Source: Kitasatospora terrestris (lineage in GTDB: Bacteria > Actinomycetota > Actinomycetes > Streptomycetales > Streptomycetaceae). From it: 64,000 nt of DNA. Position 1 is the first letter of the stretch. Each line of letters opens with the position of its first letter. Below the pieces are notes generated by a model. It ran no database searches and had not been told where the DNA came from. It saw only the letters and a list, made by a program, of their open reading frames with translations. The translations under genes were made by a program, and so were the position numbers. The stretch covers positions 4,464,001 to 4,528,000 of the forward strand of contig NZ_BAABIS010000001.1 in NCBI RefSeq assembly GCF_039542905.1. Reading direction: 5' to 3'. Below are positions 10,281-19,327 of this stretch, in pieces.

Positions 10281-10658
10281 ATGACGATCGCCCCCACCGA
10301 TCCCGCCGAACTGCCCTACGTCTTCGCGGACGCCTTCAACTCCGGCGACCTCGCCGCGATCGACCGGCTCTTCGAGGTCGACGCCCTGTTCGTCACCGAG
10401 CCCGGCCGCACCGTCCGGGGCGAGGAGCGGCTGAAGGCCAACGCCCGGTTCCTCGCCCTCGGCGTGCCGATCAAGCTGACGCTCCGCCACAGCTACGTGA
10501 CCGGCGACCTCGCCCTGCTGATCGGGGACTACCTGATCGAGGGCGACGGCCCCCAGGGCCCGATCCGGCTCGAAGGCTCGGCCACCGATGTCGCCCGCCG
10601 CGGCCCCGACGGGCGCTGGCGCTACGCGATCGACAACCCGTCGGGTATCGACCGCTGA
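10281..10658 (+). CDS. SnoaL/NTF2-like small protein
   Basis: 125 aa with the NTF2-like pattern: N-terminal helix YVFADAFNSGDLAAIDRLFE, then beta segments ending in GRWRYAIDNP. Members include cyclases, isomerases and PhzA/B-type acid-base catalysts, but this protein is shorter than PhzB and lacks obvious phenazine-condensing features. It lies between the NAT and EhpF-like genes. Function unknown. Confidence 0.7.
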   Translation: MTIAPTDPAELPYVFADAFNSGDLAAIDRLFEVDALFVTEPGRTVRGEERLKANARFLALGVPIKLTLRHSYVTGDLALLIGDYLIEGDGPQGPIRLEGSATDVARRGPDGRWRYAIDNPSGIDR

Positions 10659-10682
10659 ACTCCCCACTCTGGAAGGATTGTT

Positions 10683-11783
10683 GTGTCGACTGCCGCTGAC
10701 CCGGTGCTGGACCTGCCGTTCGACGTCCAGCCCGACCCGGAGGAGTACCTGAGCGCCGCGATGCGCTGGCACTTCTCCCCCGAGACCGGCTCCCCGTTCT
10801 GGCTGGAGCGCGCCGACAGCCTCGGCTTCGACCCGCTGACCGACATCCGCAGCTGGGCGGACCTGGCCAGGTTCCCCAACCTGGCCAACGAGCTGCGCTT
10901 CGCCCGCGTCGAGGACCTGATCCCGCGCGGCTACGGCGAGCGCCCCGACGTGGTCGGCATCTACGAGAGCGGCGGCACCACCGGCGCCCCCAAGCGGATC
11001 GTGCTGCTGCGCGACTGGCTGGACAAGCTGCTCGGCTGGTCCAGCGCCCAGCTCGACGGCCACGGCGTCCCGAAGGACGTCAACTGGCTGATCGTCGCCC
11101 CCAACGGCCCGCACATGGTCGGCGACGTCATCAAGCAGCAGACCGCCCACCGCGGCGGCCTCTCCTTCACCGTCGACCTCGACCCGCGCTGGGTCAAGAA
11201 GCTGATCGGCGACGGCAAGGCCGCCGAGGCCGGCGCCTACGCCGAGCACATCGTCGACCAGGTCGCGTTCGCCCTGGAGACCCAGGACATCGGCGTGCTG
11301 ATGTGCACCCCGCCGGTGCTGGAGCGGATCGCCCGCCGCGACGACCTCGCCAAGCTGGTCAACGAGAAGGTCCGCGCGATCAACTGGGTCGGCACCCAGA
11401 TGGACCCCGACACCCGCCACCTCTACCGCACCGAGGTCTTCCCGAACGCGGTCCTGTACAGCGGCTACGGCTCCACCATGATCCTCGGCAACGCCAGCGA
11501 GCGGCACGGCCTCACCGACGACGACCCGTGCATCTACGACCCGTACTCGCCGTACATGAGCTTCGGCGCCGTCGACCCGAAGACCGGGGAGACCGTCGAG
11601 TACGGGCAGCGCGGCCAGGTGGTCATGCACCACGTCTCCAAGAGCCTGCTGATGCCGAACAACCTGGAGCGCGACTACGGCACCCGGCTGCCGGGCCTGC
11701 CCGGGCAGATCGGCGACTCGGTCGCCGACATCGCCCCCGTCCAGGAGTTCGACAACGAGACCGTGATCGAGGGCGTGTACTGA
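10683..11783 (+). CDS. EhpF-like adenylating enzyme without C-terminal domain
   Basis: 366 aa, ANL superfamily, PaaK-like. The ATP loop is ESGGTTGAPK near residues 95-105, and later YSGYGST. The usual C-terminal subdomain of about 100 aa is missing, as in EhpF of D-alanylgriseoluteate biosynthesis, which forms an acyl-adenylate that is passed to a reductase rather than to CoA. Its stop overlaps the start of the dehydrogenase gene (TGATG). Likely activates 3-HAA or a derivative. It starts with GTG. Strong family call; substrate inferred. Confidence 0.8.
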   Translation: MSTAADPVLDLPFDVQPDPEEYLSAAMRWHFSPETGSPFWLERADSLGFDPLTDIRSWADLARFPNLANELRFARVEDLIPRGYGERPDVVGIYESGGTTGAPKRIVLLRDWLDKLLGWSSAQLDGHGVPKDVNWLIVAPNGPHMVGDVIKQQTAHRGGLSFTVDLDPRWVKKLIGDGKAAEAGAYAEHIVDQVAFALETQDIGVLMCTPPVLERIARRDDLAKLVNEKVRAINWVGTQMDPDTRHLYRTEVFPNAVLYSGYGSTMILGNASERHGLTDDDPCIYDPYSPYMSFGAVDPKTGETVEYGQRGQVVMHHVSKSLLMPNNLERDYGTRLPGLPGQIGDSVADIAPVQEFDNETVIEGVY

Positions 11784-13153
11784 TGGACGACCTCATCCAG
11801 CTCGACGCACTCGGGCCGAGCGGGGCCTTCCGGGCCCGCAAGCGGCTCACCGTCACCGACGTCACCGGGGTGCCGGTCGCCGAACTCAGCATCGTCCCCA
11901 AGCTGTTCGTGACCCGCGCGATGAAGGCCCTGCACGGGGCCGAGAGCCTGCCCGCCGAGGAGCGGATCGCCAGGCTGGCGCGGGCCGGCCGGATCTTCGC
12001 CGACGACGTCATCGACGGACTGACCTTCGACCAGTACGAGCGGACCGTCGCCCGGGTCTCCGGCGTGCCGCTCTCCGTGGTCCGCGACGCCACCGCGGCG
12101 ATCGTCGACTCCGCCGAGAAGTCCGGCTGGGCCGCCTACCGGGCACAGCCGGTCGGCGCGGTCGGCGACTGGCGGTCGGACGAGACCCGCAGCGGCAGCG
12201 CGGTGTGGACCCGCAAGGGCAGCGTCTTCGCCGTCCACGCCGCCGGCAACCACCCCGGGCCGCACTCGCTGTGGCTGGAGGCGCTCGCCCTCGGCTACCG
12301 GATCGCCGTCCGCCCCTCGCGGCGCGAACCCTTCACCCCGCACCGCCTGGTCACCGCGCTGCGCGCGGCCGGCTTCGGCGAGGACCAGGTCGTCCTGCTC
12401 CCCACCGACCACGACGCCGCCGACGAGATCCTCGCCCTGGCCGACCTCGGCCTGGTCTACGGCGGAGACGAGGTGGTCAAGAAGTACTCCGGCAGCACCG
12501 TGCTCCCGCAGGGCCCCGGCCGCTCCAAGATCCTCGTCACCGCCGACGCCGACTGGCGCGACCACCTCGACACCATCGTCGACTCGATCAGCCACCAGGG
12601 CGGCGTCGCCTGCATCAACGCCACCACCGTGCTGGTCGACGGCGACCCCGGCCCGCTCGCCGAGGCGATCGCGGAACGGCTCGCCACCATCCCGAGCCTG
12701 CCGCCCGAGGACGAGAAGGCCGTGCTCGCCGTCCAGCCCGTCGAGTCGGCCCGCGCCATCGAGCGCTTCCTGCTCGCCCGCGCCGCCGGCACCAAGGCCT
12801 GGCTCGGCGGCGACGGAGTCGTCGAGGAGCTGGGCGACGGCAGCGCCGTCCTGCGCCCGGCCGTCCACCAGCTCGACCGGCACGACGCCGAGCAGGCCTC
12901 GGTGGAGCTCCCGTTCCCCTGCGTGTGGGTCGCGCCGTGGAGCCCGGAGGCGGGCGTCGCGCCGCTGCGCGGCAGCCTGGTGCTGACCGTCTTCACCGAG
13001 GACGACCGGCTGGTCGACCGGCTGCTCGACGAGCCGAGCATCAGCAACGTCTACCGCGGCGACCACCCGACCTACTGGATCCGCCCCGGCGTCCCGCACG
13101 ACGGTTACCTGGGCGAGTTCCTGATGCGGACCAAGACCGTCATCCGCGACTGA
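11783..13153 (+). CDS. EhpG-like acyl-adenylate reductase (aldehyde dehydrogenase fold)
   Basis: 456 aa, ALDH/LuxC-like fold. AAGNHPGPHSLWLEALALG resembles the cofactor-binding segment, and GGVACINATTV supplies the likely catalytic Cys. Its coupling to the EhpF-like gene supports reduction of an activated carboxylate to an aldehyde; EhpF/EhpG are proposed to do this on phenazine-1,6-dicarboxylate. Here the expected product would be 2-amino-3-hydroxybenzaldehyde or a derivative. Followed by two terminator hairpins. Confidence 0.75.
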   Translation: MDDLIQLDALGPSGAFRARKRLTVTDVTGVPVAELSIVPKLFVTRAMKALHGAESLPAEERIARLARAGRIFADDVIDGLTFDQYERTVARVSGVPLSVVRDATAAIVDSAEKSGWAAYRAQPVGAVGDWRSDETRSGSAVWTRKGSVFAVHAAGNHPGPHSLWLEALALGYRIAVRPSRREPFTPHRLVTALRAAGFGEDQVVLLPTDHDAADEILALADLGLVYGGDEVVKKYSGSTVLPQGPGRSKILVTADADWRDHLDTIVDSISHQGGVACINATTVLVDGDPGPLAEAIAERLATIPSLPPEDEKAVLAVQPVESARAIERFLLARAAGTKAWLGGDGVVEELGDGSAVLRPAVHQLDRHDAEQASVELPFPCVWVAPWSPEAGVAPLRGSLVLTVFTEDDRLVDRLLDEPSISNVYRGDHPTYWIRPGVPHDGYLGEFLMRTKTVIRD

Positions 13154-13183
13154 CCCGCCGCAAGACCCCCGTCAGCCCCCGTC

Positions 13184-13213
13184 AGCCCCCGGCTACTCCC
13201 CGAGCCGGGGGCT
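13184..13213. terminator. Hairpin after the EhpG-like gene
   Basis: Stem AGCCCCCGGCT / AGCCGGGGGCT with an 8-base loop, between convergent genes. It ends the rightward biosynthetic run. Confidence 0.75.
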
Positions 13214-13230
13214 CGCGACTGTCCGCTCCC

Positions 13231-13257
13231 GGGTGGGGGCGCGCGGCGCCCCCACCC
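13231..13257. terminator. Second hairpin, probably bidirectional
   Basis: Stem GGGTGGGGGCGC / GCGCCCCCACCC with a 3-base loop, directly at the end of the leftward FAD reductase gene. It can serve both convergent transcripts. Confidence 0.7.
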
Positions 13258-13259
13258 CT

Positions 13260-14468
13260 TCACGGCCGGGTCAGCAACTGGTCCGGGGACGTGGGGAGCT
13301 CCTTGCCCAGGTACGGGCGGAGGGTGCCGAAGGCGCTCGCGTCGCCCGCGAGGACCGCGCCGAGCAGGGTGCGGCCGTCCTCGGCGAGGACGAGCTTGGC
13401 GTAGGTGCCGGCCGCGGCGTCGGTGTAGGCGAGCTCCACCGCGCCGGCGGTGGTCGCGTGGGCGTCGCCGAGGCTGGCGACCTCGACCCCGAGCAGCTTG
13501 AGGCGGGTGGCGGTGTCCGCGCCCGCGAACGGGACGCTGTCGACGCCGAGCAGCTGCCCGACCACGCTCTCCGCCATCCGGTACCCCGGCGCGACCAGCC
13601 CGTAGCAGCGGCCCTCGACCGCCGCGCAGTCGCCGACCGCCCAGATCCGCGGGTCCTCGGTGCGGCAGCGGTCGTCCACCAGGACGCCGCCGCGCTCGCC
13701 GACCGCCAGGCCCGCGCCGCGCGCCAGCTCGTCCCGGGGCCGGACGCCCGCCGCGAACACCACCAGCTCGGTGTCGACCGCGCTGCCGTCGGCCAGCCGC
13801 ACCCGGCGCACCCGCCCGTCCAGGCAGGCCTCGACGGCCGCGGTGCCGATCCCCAGGTGCAGTTCCACGCCGAGGGCCGCGATCAGCCGGGCGAGCACCG
13901 CGCCGCCGCCGTCGTCCACCTGGACCGGCATCAGGCGCGGGGCCAGCTCCACGACGTGCGGCCGCATGCCGAGCAGCCGCAGCGCGTTCGCCGCCTCCAG
14001 GCCGAGCAGGCCGCCGCCGATCACCACGCCGGCCCGGCCCGGGCGGGCCGCCGCGCGGATCCCGTCGAGGTCGGCCAGGGTCCGGTAGCGGTGGCAGCCC
14101 GGCAGCTCGTGCCCGGGCACCGGCGGGACGAACGGCCGGGCGCCGGTGGCGAGCACCAGGGCGTCGTAGTGCACCACGGTGCCGTCGTCGCAGCGCACCA
14201 GCCGGCGGCGGCGGTCGACGGCGAGCGCGGTGGTGTCCAGCAGCAGGTGGATCGAGGGGTCGGCGAGGAAGCCGGGCCCGGCGAGCGCCAGGTGGTCGGC
14301 GCCGCGGCCCTCCACGGACGAGGAGAGCGCCACCCGGTCGTACGCGGGCACGCTCTCCTCGGCGAGGACGACGACGCGCCAGGCGTCCGTCCGGTCGCGG
14401 GACCTGAGCTGCTCGATCAGGTGGTGGCCGACCATGCCGTGGCCGACGACGACGAGGGTGCGGATCAT
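13260..14468 (-). CDS. NirB-like FAD/NAD(P)H oxidoreductase, flavin module only
   Basis: 402 aa. Resembles the N-terminal flavin part of nitrite reductase large subunit NirB/NasB: VVGHGMVGHHLIEQL at the start, GRAGVVIGGGLLGLEAA for NADH and WAVGDCA for FAD. The BFD-like [2Fe-2S] and sirohaem/[4Fe-4S] domains of NirB are absent, so it cannot reduce nitrite to ammonia by itself. Last gene of the leftward nitrate run, 85 bp after the previous one. Probably an electron-transfer partner of the nitrate reductase. Confidence 0.78.
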   Translation of the reverse strand: MIRTLVVVGHGMVGHHLIEQLRSRDRTDAWRVVVLAEESVPAYDRVALSSSVEGRGADHLALAGPGFLADPSIHLLLDTTALAVDRRRRLVRCDDGTVVHYDALVLATGARPFVPPVPGHELPGCHRYRTLADLDGIRAAARPGRAGVVIGGGLLGLEAANALRLLGMRPHVVELAPRLMPVQVDDGGGAVLARLIAALGVELHLGIGTAAVEACLDGRVRRVRLADGSAVDTELVVFAAGVRPRDELARGAGLAVGERGGVLVDDRCRTEDPRIWAVGDCAAVEGRCYGLVAPGYRMAESVVGQLLGVDSVPFAGADTATRLKLLGVEVASLGDAHATTAGAVELAYTDAAAGTYAKLVLAEDGRTLLGAVLAGDASAFGTLRPYLGKELPTSPDQLLTRP

Positions 14469-14553
14469 GGGGGCTCCGTTCGGGAGGTGTCGACAGACGG
14501 GCGCCCCACCCGGCCGCCGGACGGCGGGCGGGTGGGGCGCGGCGGGTACGGCG

Positions 14554-15852
14554 TCAGGCCGGCTGGTCGGCCAGCTCGCGGGGGCGCGCGGGCCCGGCGG
14601 CCGAGGCGCGGGCGAGCGAGGCGCACAGGGCGCGCAGGTCGGGGCCGCAGCCGCCGCAGCCGGTGGTGGCGCGGGTGGCGGCGGCCAGCGCGGGGACGTC
14701 GCAGGCCCCGGCGTGCCAGGCCTCGGCGACGGCGCCCCGGGTGACGCCGGCGCAGTGGCAGAGCACGGTGTCCGGCCCCGGCTCGGCGCCGCCGGGCAGT
14801 GCGGCCGGGGTGCCCAGCAGCAGCGCGAGCCGGTCGGCCGGGACGGGCAGGTCGCGGTCGTACAGCTGGGTGACGGCGGCGATCGCGCGGGGGAGTCCGA
14901 GCACCACCGCGGAGGCGATCCGGCCGTCCCGCAGCCCGAGCCGGGCGTACCGGCCGCGCGCGGGGTCGCGCAGCAGCACCTCGAGGTCCCCGTCGCCCGG
15001 CGTGCCGACGGCGAGCAGGTCCACCCCGGCGGCGGACAGCCGCAGGAGCGGCCGCTCCGGCACCGGGCCGGGCGCCGTGCCGGTCAGCAGCCGGGCCAGC
15101 GCGTCGGCCTGCGCCCAGCCGTCCCGGCCGGGGCCGGTGCAGGCGCCGAGCGCGTGGATCCGCGGGTCGGAGGTCAGCAGCCGGGCGTCGACGGCGATGC
15201 CCCGGCCGACCGCCAGCCCCGCCGCGCGGGCGAGCGCGGTCTCCGGCACCGGCGGCTCGCGGCGCAGCACGGCGGTCGCGGGCAGCGACTCGCCGTCGTC
15301 CAGCGCGAGGCGGCCACCGGCGTGCTGCAGGGCGGTGCGGCCCGGCCGCAGCCGGATCCCGGCCCCGGCGACCGCCCGGCCCAGCAACTCCGCCGCGGCG
15401 GGGTCCAGGTGACCGCCGAGCAGCTGCGGCTCCCGGTGCACCAGCGTGACGTCCCGGTGCGCCGCGCGCAGTGCCAGAGCGGTCCGGACCGCCTCCTCGC
15501 CACCGCCGACCACCGCCACCGGGCCGGCCGGCGGGGCCGCCGCGGGGGCGCCCGCGGCCGGCCGGGCGCCGGTGGCGAGGACCAGGGTGTCGTAGCGGTG
15601 CGCGGAGCCGTCCGAGGCGTGCACCAGGCGGCGCACCCGGTCGATCCGCACGGCCCGCACGCCCGCCCGCAGGTCGACCGCGTCCGACGGGTGGGCCGCG
15701 CGGGCGCCCCGGGTGAGGACGGTGACCGGGCCCCGGTGGCCGAGGGCCAGCAGCCGCTGCACCAGCCGGTGCCCGGCCGGGCCGTGGCCGACCACGACCA
15801 CCCGGCCCGCCGGGGCGGCCGCGCCGGCCGGGGTGCCGACTCGAGCGTTCAT
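14554..15852 (-). CDS. FAD oxidoreductase with C-terminal BFD-like [2Fe-2S] domain
   Basis: 432 aa. The flavin disulfide-reductase-like part opens with VVVGHGPAGHRLVQRL. The C-terminal 60 residues carry VLCHCAGVTRGAV and TTGCGGCGPDL, the four-cysteine pattern of the NirB/NasB [2Fe-2S] domain. No sirohaem domain. The ATG overlaps the nitrate reductase stop (ATGA), so it is most likely the NADH-to-nitrate-reductase electron carrier (NasB-like). Several FAD residues look divergent (GACTGPG in place of GDCA). Confidence 0.75.
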   Translation of the reverse strand: MNARVGTPAGAAAPAGRVVVVGHGPAGHRLVQRLLALGHRGPVTVLTRGARAAHPSDAVDLRAGVRAVRIDRVRRLVHASDGSAHRYDTLVLATGARPAAGAPAAAPPAGPVAVVGGGEEAVRTALALRAAHRDVTLVHREPQLLGGHLDPAAAELLGRAVAGAGIRLRPGRTALQHAGGRLALDDGESLPATAVLRREPPVPETALARAAGLAVGRGIAVDARLLTSDPRIHALGACTGPGRDGWAQADALARLLTGTAPGPVPERPLLRLSAAGVDLLAVGTPGDGDLEVLLRDPARGRYARLGLRDGRIASAVVLGLPRAIAAVTQLYDRDLPVPADRLALLLGTPAALPGGAEPGPDTVLCHCAGVTRGAVAEAWHAGACDVPALAAATRATTGCGGCGPDLRALCASLARASAAGPARPRELADQPA

Positions 15853-17936
15853 CGTGACTCCGTCGCGGGGGAGAGCCGGACCGCGCAGACCTTGAACTCG
15901 GGCATCCGGCTCCGCGGGTCGAGCGCCGGGTTGGTGACCAGGTTGGCCCGCCCGGCGCCCGGGAAGTGGAAGGGCAGGAACACCGTGTCGGTGCGCAGCG
16001 ACCCGCTCAGCCGCACCCGGGCGGTCACCGTGCCGCGCTCCGAGCCGACCTCGGCGAGGTCGCCGTCGGCCAGGCCCGCGCGGGCCGCGGTGTCGGGGTG
16101 CACCTCCACGTACGGCTCCGGTACGGCGGCGGCCAGTTCGGCGATCCGGCGGGTCTGCGCACCGGACTGGTAGTGCGCCAGCACCCGGCCGGTCGTCCCG
16201 AACAACGGGTACCGCTCGCCCGGGAGTTCGGCCGCGTCGCGGTGGTCGACGGCGGCGAACCGGGCCCGGCCGTCCGGGTGCGCGAAGCGGTCCAGGAACA
16301 GCCGGGGCGTCCCCGGGTGGCCCGGCTCGGGGCACGGCCAGTGCAGCGCCTCGCCCGCGTCCAGCCGCCGGTAGTCGATGCCGGAGTAGTCGGCGGCGCC
16401 GCCGCGCGAAGCCCGGCGCAGCTCCGCGAACACCCGCTCCGGTTCGGTCGGCCAGCGCTCGGCGTCCTGCCCGAGCCGGACGGCCAGGCCGTGCAGCACC
16501 TCCAGGTCGCTCCGCACGCCGGGCGGCGGGCCGAGCAGCCGGCGGCGGCGCAGCACCCGCCCCTCCAGATTGGTGAGCGTGCCCTCCTCCTCCGCCCACT
16601 GGGTGACCGGCAGCACCACGTCGGCCAGCCGCGCCGTCTCGGACGGCACGAAGTCCGCGACCACCAGCAGGTCCAGGGCGGCGAGCCGCTCGGTGACGTG
16701 CGCGGCGCGCGGCGCCGAGACCGCCGGATTGGAGCCGAACACCAGCAGCGCCCGGACGTCCCCGCCGAGCGCGTCCAGCAGCTCGTACGCGCTGCGCCCG
16801 GGGCCCGGCAGGCTTTCCGGGGCGACGCCCCACACGCCGGCGACGTGCGCCCGGGCGGCGGGGTCGGTGATCGAGCGGTAGCCGGGCAACTGGTCGGCCT
16901 TCTGGCCGTGTTCGCGCCCGCCCTGCCCGTTGCCCTGGCCGGTCAGGCAGCCGTAGCCGCTGCCCTCCCGGCCCGGGAGCCCCAGCGCCAGCGCCAGGTT
17001 GATGAACGCGGCGACCGTGTCGGCGCCCTTGCTGTGCTGCTCGGCGCCGCGCCCGGTGAGCACGTACGCCCGCTCGGCCTCGGCCAGCAGCCTCACCGCT
17101 TCCCGCTGTTCGGCCACCGGGACGCCGGTCAGCCGCTCCACCCGCTCCGGCGTCCAGCCGGCGGCGAGCTGCCAGGCGTCCTCCAGGCCGGTGGTGCGCT
17201 CGGCCAGGTAGCCGGAGTCCGTGCGGCCCTCGACCACCGCGAGGTGCAGCAGCCCGAGGGCGAGCGCCAGGTCGGTGCCCGGGGCGGGCTGCAGGTGGAC
17301 GGCGGCGCGCTCGGCGGTCCTGGTGCGGCGCGGGTCGACGACGACCAGCCGCGCCTGCTCCAGGTGCCGCATCAGCGGCGGCATGGTCTCCGCCGGGTTG
17401 GCGCCGGCCAGCAGCACCACCTCGGCCCGGCCCAGGTCGGCCACCGGGAACGGCAGCCCCCGGTCCACGCCGAACGCGGCGATCCCGGCCGCCGCCGCGG
17501 AGGACATGCAGAACCGGCCGTTGTAGTCGATCTGGCTGGTGCCCAGCGCGACCCGGGCGAACTTGCCCAACTGGTACGCCTTCTCGTTGGTGAGCCCGCC
17601 GCCGCCGAACACCCCGACCGCGTCCGGACCGTGCTCGGCCCGGATCCGGCGCAGCCGCTCGGCGACCGTGTCCAGGGCCGTCGCCCAGTCCACCGGGCGC
17701 AGCCGCCCGTCCGCGTCGCGCACCAGCGGCTCGCGCAGCCGGTCGCGGACGTCCAGCAGCGCCGGGGCGGTCCAGCCCTTCCGGCACAGCCCGCCCCGGT
17801 TCACCGGGAAGTCGGACGGCCGGACGGCCACCGCGCCCGGCCCGCCGGCCAGCACGGTGCCGCACTGCAGCGCGCAGTACGGGCAGTGGGTGGCGACCTC
17901 CGGGCCGCCACCGCCGTCAGACCCGGACACGGGCAC
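15849..17936 (-). CDS. nasA: Assimilatory nitrate reductase catalytic subunit (molybdopterin, [4Fe-4S])
   Basis: 695 aa. The N-terminal cluster motif CPYCALQC...GLCRKG is followed by molybdopterin-binding blocks: TNEKAYQLGKFARVALGT, IDYNGRFCMSSA, ANPAETMPP and the C-terminal FGTTGRVLAHYQSGAQTRR. This order is typical of cytoplasmic NasA/NarB. No Tat signal. GTG start, overlapping the narK stop by 20 bases. It reduces imported nitrate to nitrite. Located in the diazotisation run, where nitrite may be a biosynthetic reagent. Confidence 0.88.
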   Translation of the reverse strand: MPVSGSDGGGGPEVATHCPYCALQCGTVLAGGPGAVAVRPSDFPVNRGGLCRKGWTAPALLDVRDRLREPLVRDADGRLRPVDWATALDTVAERLRRIRAEHGPDAVGVFGGGGLTNEKAYQLGKFARVALGTSQIDYNGRFCMSSAAAAGIAAFGVDRGLPFPVADLGRAEVVLLAGANPAETMPPLMRHLEQARLVVVDPRRTRTAERAAVHLQPAPGTDLALALGLLHLAVVEGRTDSGYLAERTTGLEDAWQLAAGWTPERVERLTGVPVAEQREAVRLLAEAERAYVLTGRGAEQHSKGADTVAAFINLALALGLPGREGSGYGCLTGQGNGQGGREHGQKADQLPGYRSITDPAARAHVAGVWGVAPESLPGPGRSAYELLDALGGDVRALLVFGSNPAVSAPRAAHVTERLAALDLLVVADFVPSETARLADVVLPVTQWAEEEGTLTNLEGRVLRRRRLLGPPPGVRSDLEVLHGLAVRLGQDAERWPTEPERVFAELRRASRGGAADYSGIDYRRLDAGEALHWPCPEPGHPGTPRLFLDRFAHPDGRARFAAVDHRDAAELPGERYPLFGTTGRVLAHYQSGAQTRRIAELAAAVPEPYVEVHPDTAARAGLADGDLAEVGSERGTVTARVRLSGSLRTDTVFLPFHFPGAGRANLVTNPALDPRSRMPEFKVCAVRLSPATESR

Positions 17937-19284
17937 GCTCCGAGGTCCGCGCCACCGCGGGCACCGCCGGGGCCGGACGCAGGTACACCACCCGGGTCAC
18001 CAGCACGCACACCGCGTAGAAGCCCAGGAACGCCAGGAACGCGCCCGTGCCCCCGCCGCCCGGATGCCCGTACGAGGCGCGGAACACCAGGTTCACCGCC
18101 ACCCCGCCGAGCGCCCCGACCGCACCCGCGATCCCGATCACCGCACCCGACAGCCGCCGCGCCCGGGCGAACGCCGCCCCGGCCGGACGCCCCGCCAGCA
18201 CCGCCCGCTCCGCCCGCGCCGCGAACGCCGCCGGGATCAGCTTGTACGTCGAGCCGTTGCCGATCCCGCTCAGCACGAACAGCACCGCGAACCCGACCAG
18301 GAACAGCGGGAACGAGTGCAGCGCCGACGCCGCCAGCAGCACCAGCGTGCCCGCCGCCATCGCCGCGAACACCCGGCACGTCACCCGCGCACCGCCCAGC
18401 CGGTCCGCCGCCCAGCCGCCCAGCGGACGCGCGAACGACCCCAGCAGCGGCCCGAGGAAGGTGTACCCCGCCGCCTGCAGCGGCGTCGCGCCGAACTGCG
18501 TCTGCAGCACCAGCCCGAACGCGAAGCCGTACCCGATGAACGAGCCGAAGGTGCCCACGTACAGCAGCGAGATCCACCACGTGTCGGCGCACCGCAGCGC
18601 CTCCAGCTGCGCCCCCCGGTCGGCCCGGCCGGCCCGGTCCGCCGGCAGGTCGTCCATGCCGGCGGCGGCGAGCAGCGCCGCCAGGACGATCAGCGGCAGG
18701 TAGACCGCGATCACGTACGCCGGATGCCCGGCACCCGCCGTGGAGATCACCAGCAGGCCGATCAACTGCACCGCCGCCACGCCCAGGTTGCCGCCGCCCG
18801 CGTTCAGACCGAGCGCCCGGCCCTGGTACCGCTGCGGGAAGAACGCGGTGATGTTGGTCATCGACGACGCGAAGTTGCCGCCGCCCACCCCCGTCGCCGC
18901 GCCGATCAGCAGGAAGACCCACAGCGGCGTGCCCGGACGCTGCACGAACACCAGCGCCGCCGTCGCCGGGACCAGCAGCACGGCCGTCGCGAAGACCGTC
19001 CACGTCCGCCCGCCGAACCGCGTCACCGCCCAGCTGTACGGCAGCCGCAGCAAGGCGCCCACCAGCGTCGGCACCACCACCATCAGGAACTTCTCGCTCG
19101 GCGAGAAGCCCAGGCCGATCGCCGGGGACATGAACAGCACCAGCACCGACCACAGGCTCCACACCGAGAAGCCGACGTGCTCGGACAGCACCGACAACAC
19201 CAGGTTGCGCCACGCGACCCGGCTGTCACCCCGCTGCCAGGCGAGTTCGTTCTCCGGATCCCAGTGCTTCAGGGTGCGCCTCAT
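17917..19284 (-). CDS. narK: NarK/NasA-type nitrate/nitrite MFS transporter
   Basis: 455 aa with about 12 hydrophobic segments. The nitrate signature GGGNFASSMTNI and the later GIGNGSTYKLIP match the two conserved glycine-rich nitrate-porter motifs. N-terminal KHWDPENELAW is usual for actinobacterial NarK. It begins 43 bp after the CreD-like lyase gene and runs into the nitrate reductase gene. Imports nitrate or exports nitrite; the direction cannot be told from sequence. Confidence 0.9.
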   Translation of the reverse strand: MRRTLKHWDPENELAWQRGDSRVAWRNLVLSVLSEHVGFSVWSLWSVLVLFMSPAIGLGFSPSEKFLMVVVPTLVGALLRLPYSWAVTRFGGRTWTVFATAVLLVPATAALVFVQRPGTPLWVFLLIGAATGVGGGNFASSMTNITAFFPQRYQGRALGLNAGGGNLGVAAVQLIGLLVISTAGAGHPAYVIAVYLPLIVLAALLAAAGMDDLPADRAGRADRGAQLEALRCADTWWISLLYVGTFGSFIGYGFAFGLVLQTQFGATPLQAAGYTFLGPLLGSFARPLGGWAADRLGGARVTCRVFAAMAAGTLVLLAASALHSFPLFLVGFAVLFVLSGIGNGSTYKLIPAAFAARAERAVLAGRPAGAAFARARRLSGAVIGIAGAVGALGGVAVNLVFRASYGHPGGGGTGAFLAFLGFYAVCVLVTRVVYLRPAPAVPAVARTSERARVRV

Positions 19285-19327
19285 GACTCCTACCTCTCCG
19301 GGCGTGCTGCTACAGGGTTTGTGGACC

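Noticed and set aside
14554..17865. One 1103-codon frame covering both the nitrate reductase and the FAD reductase
   Set aside because: The upstream two thirds are Arg/Pro/Gly shadow of the reductase. The real gene starts at 15852 with an ATGA overlap.
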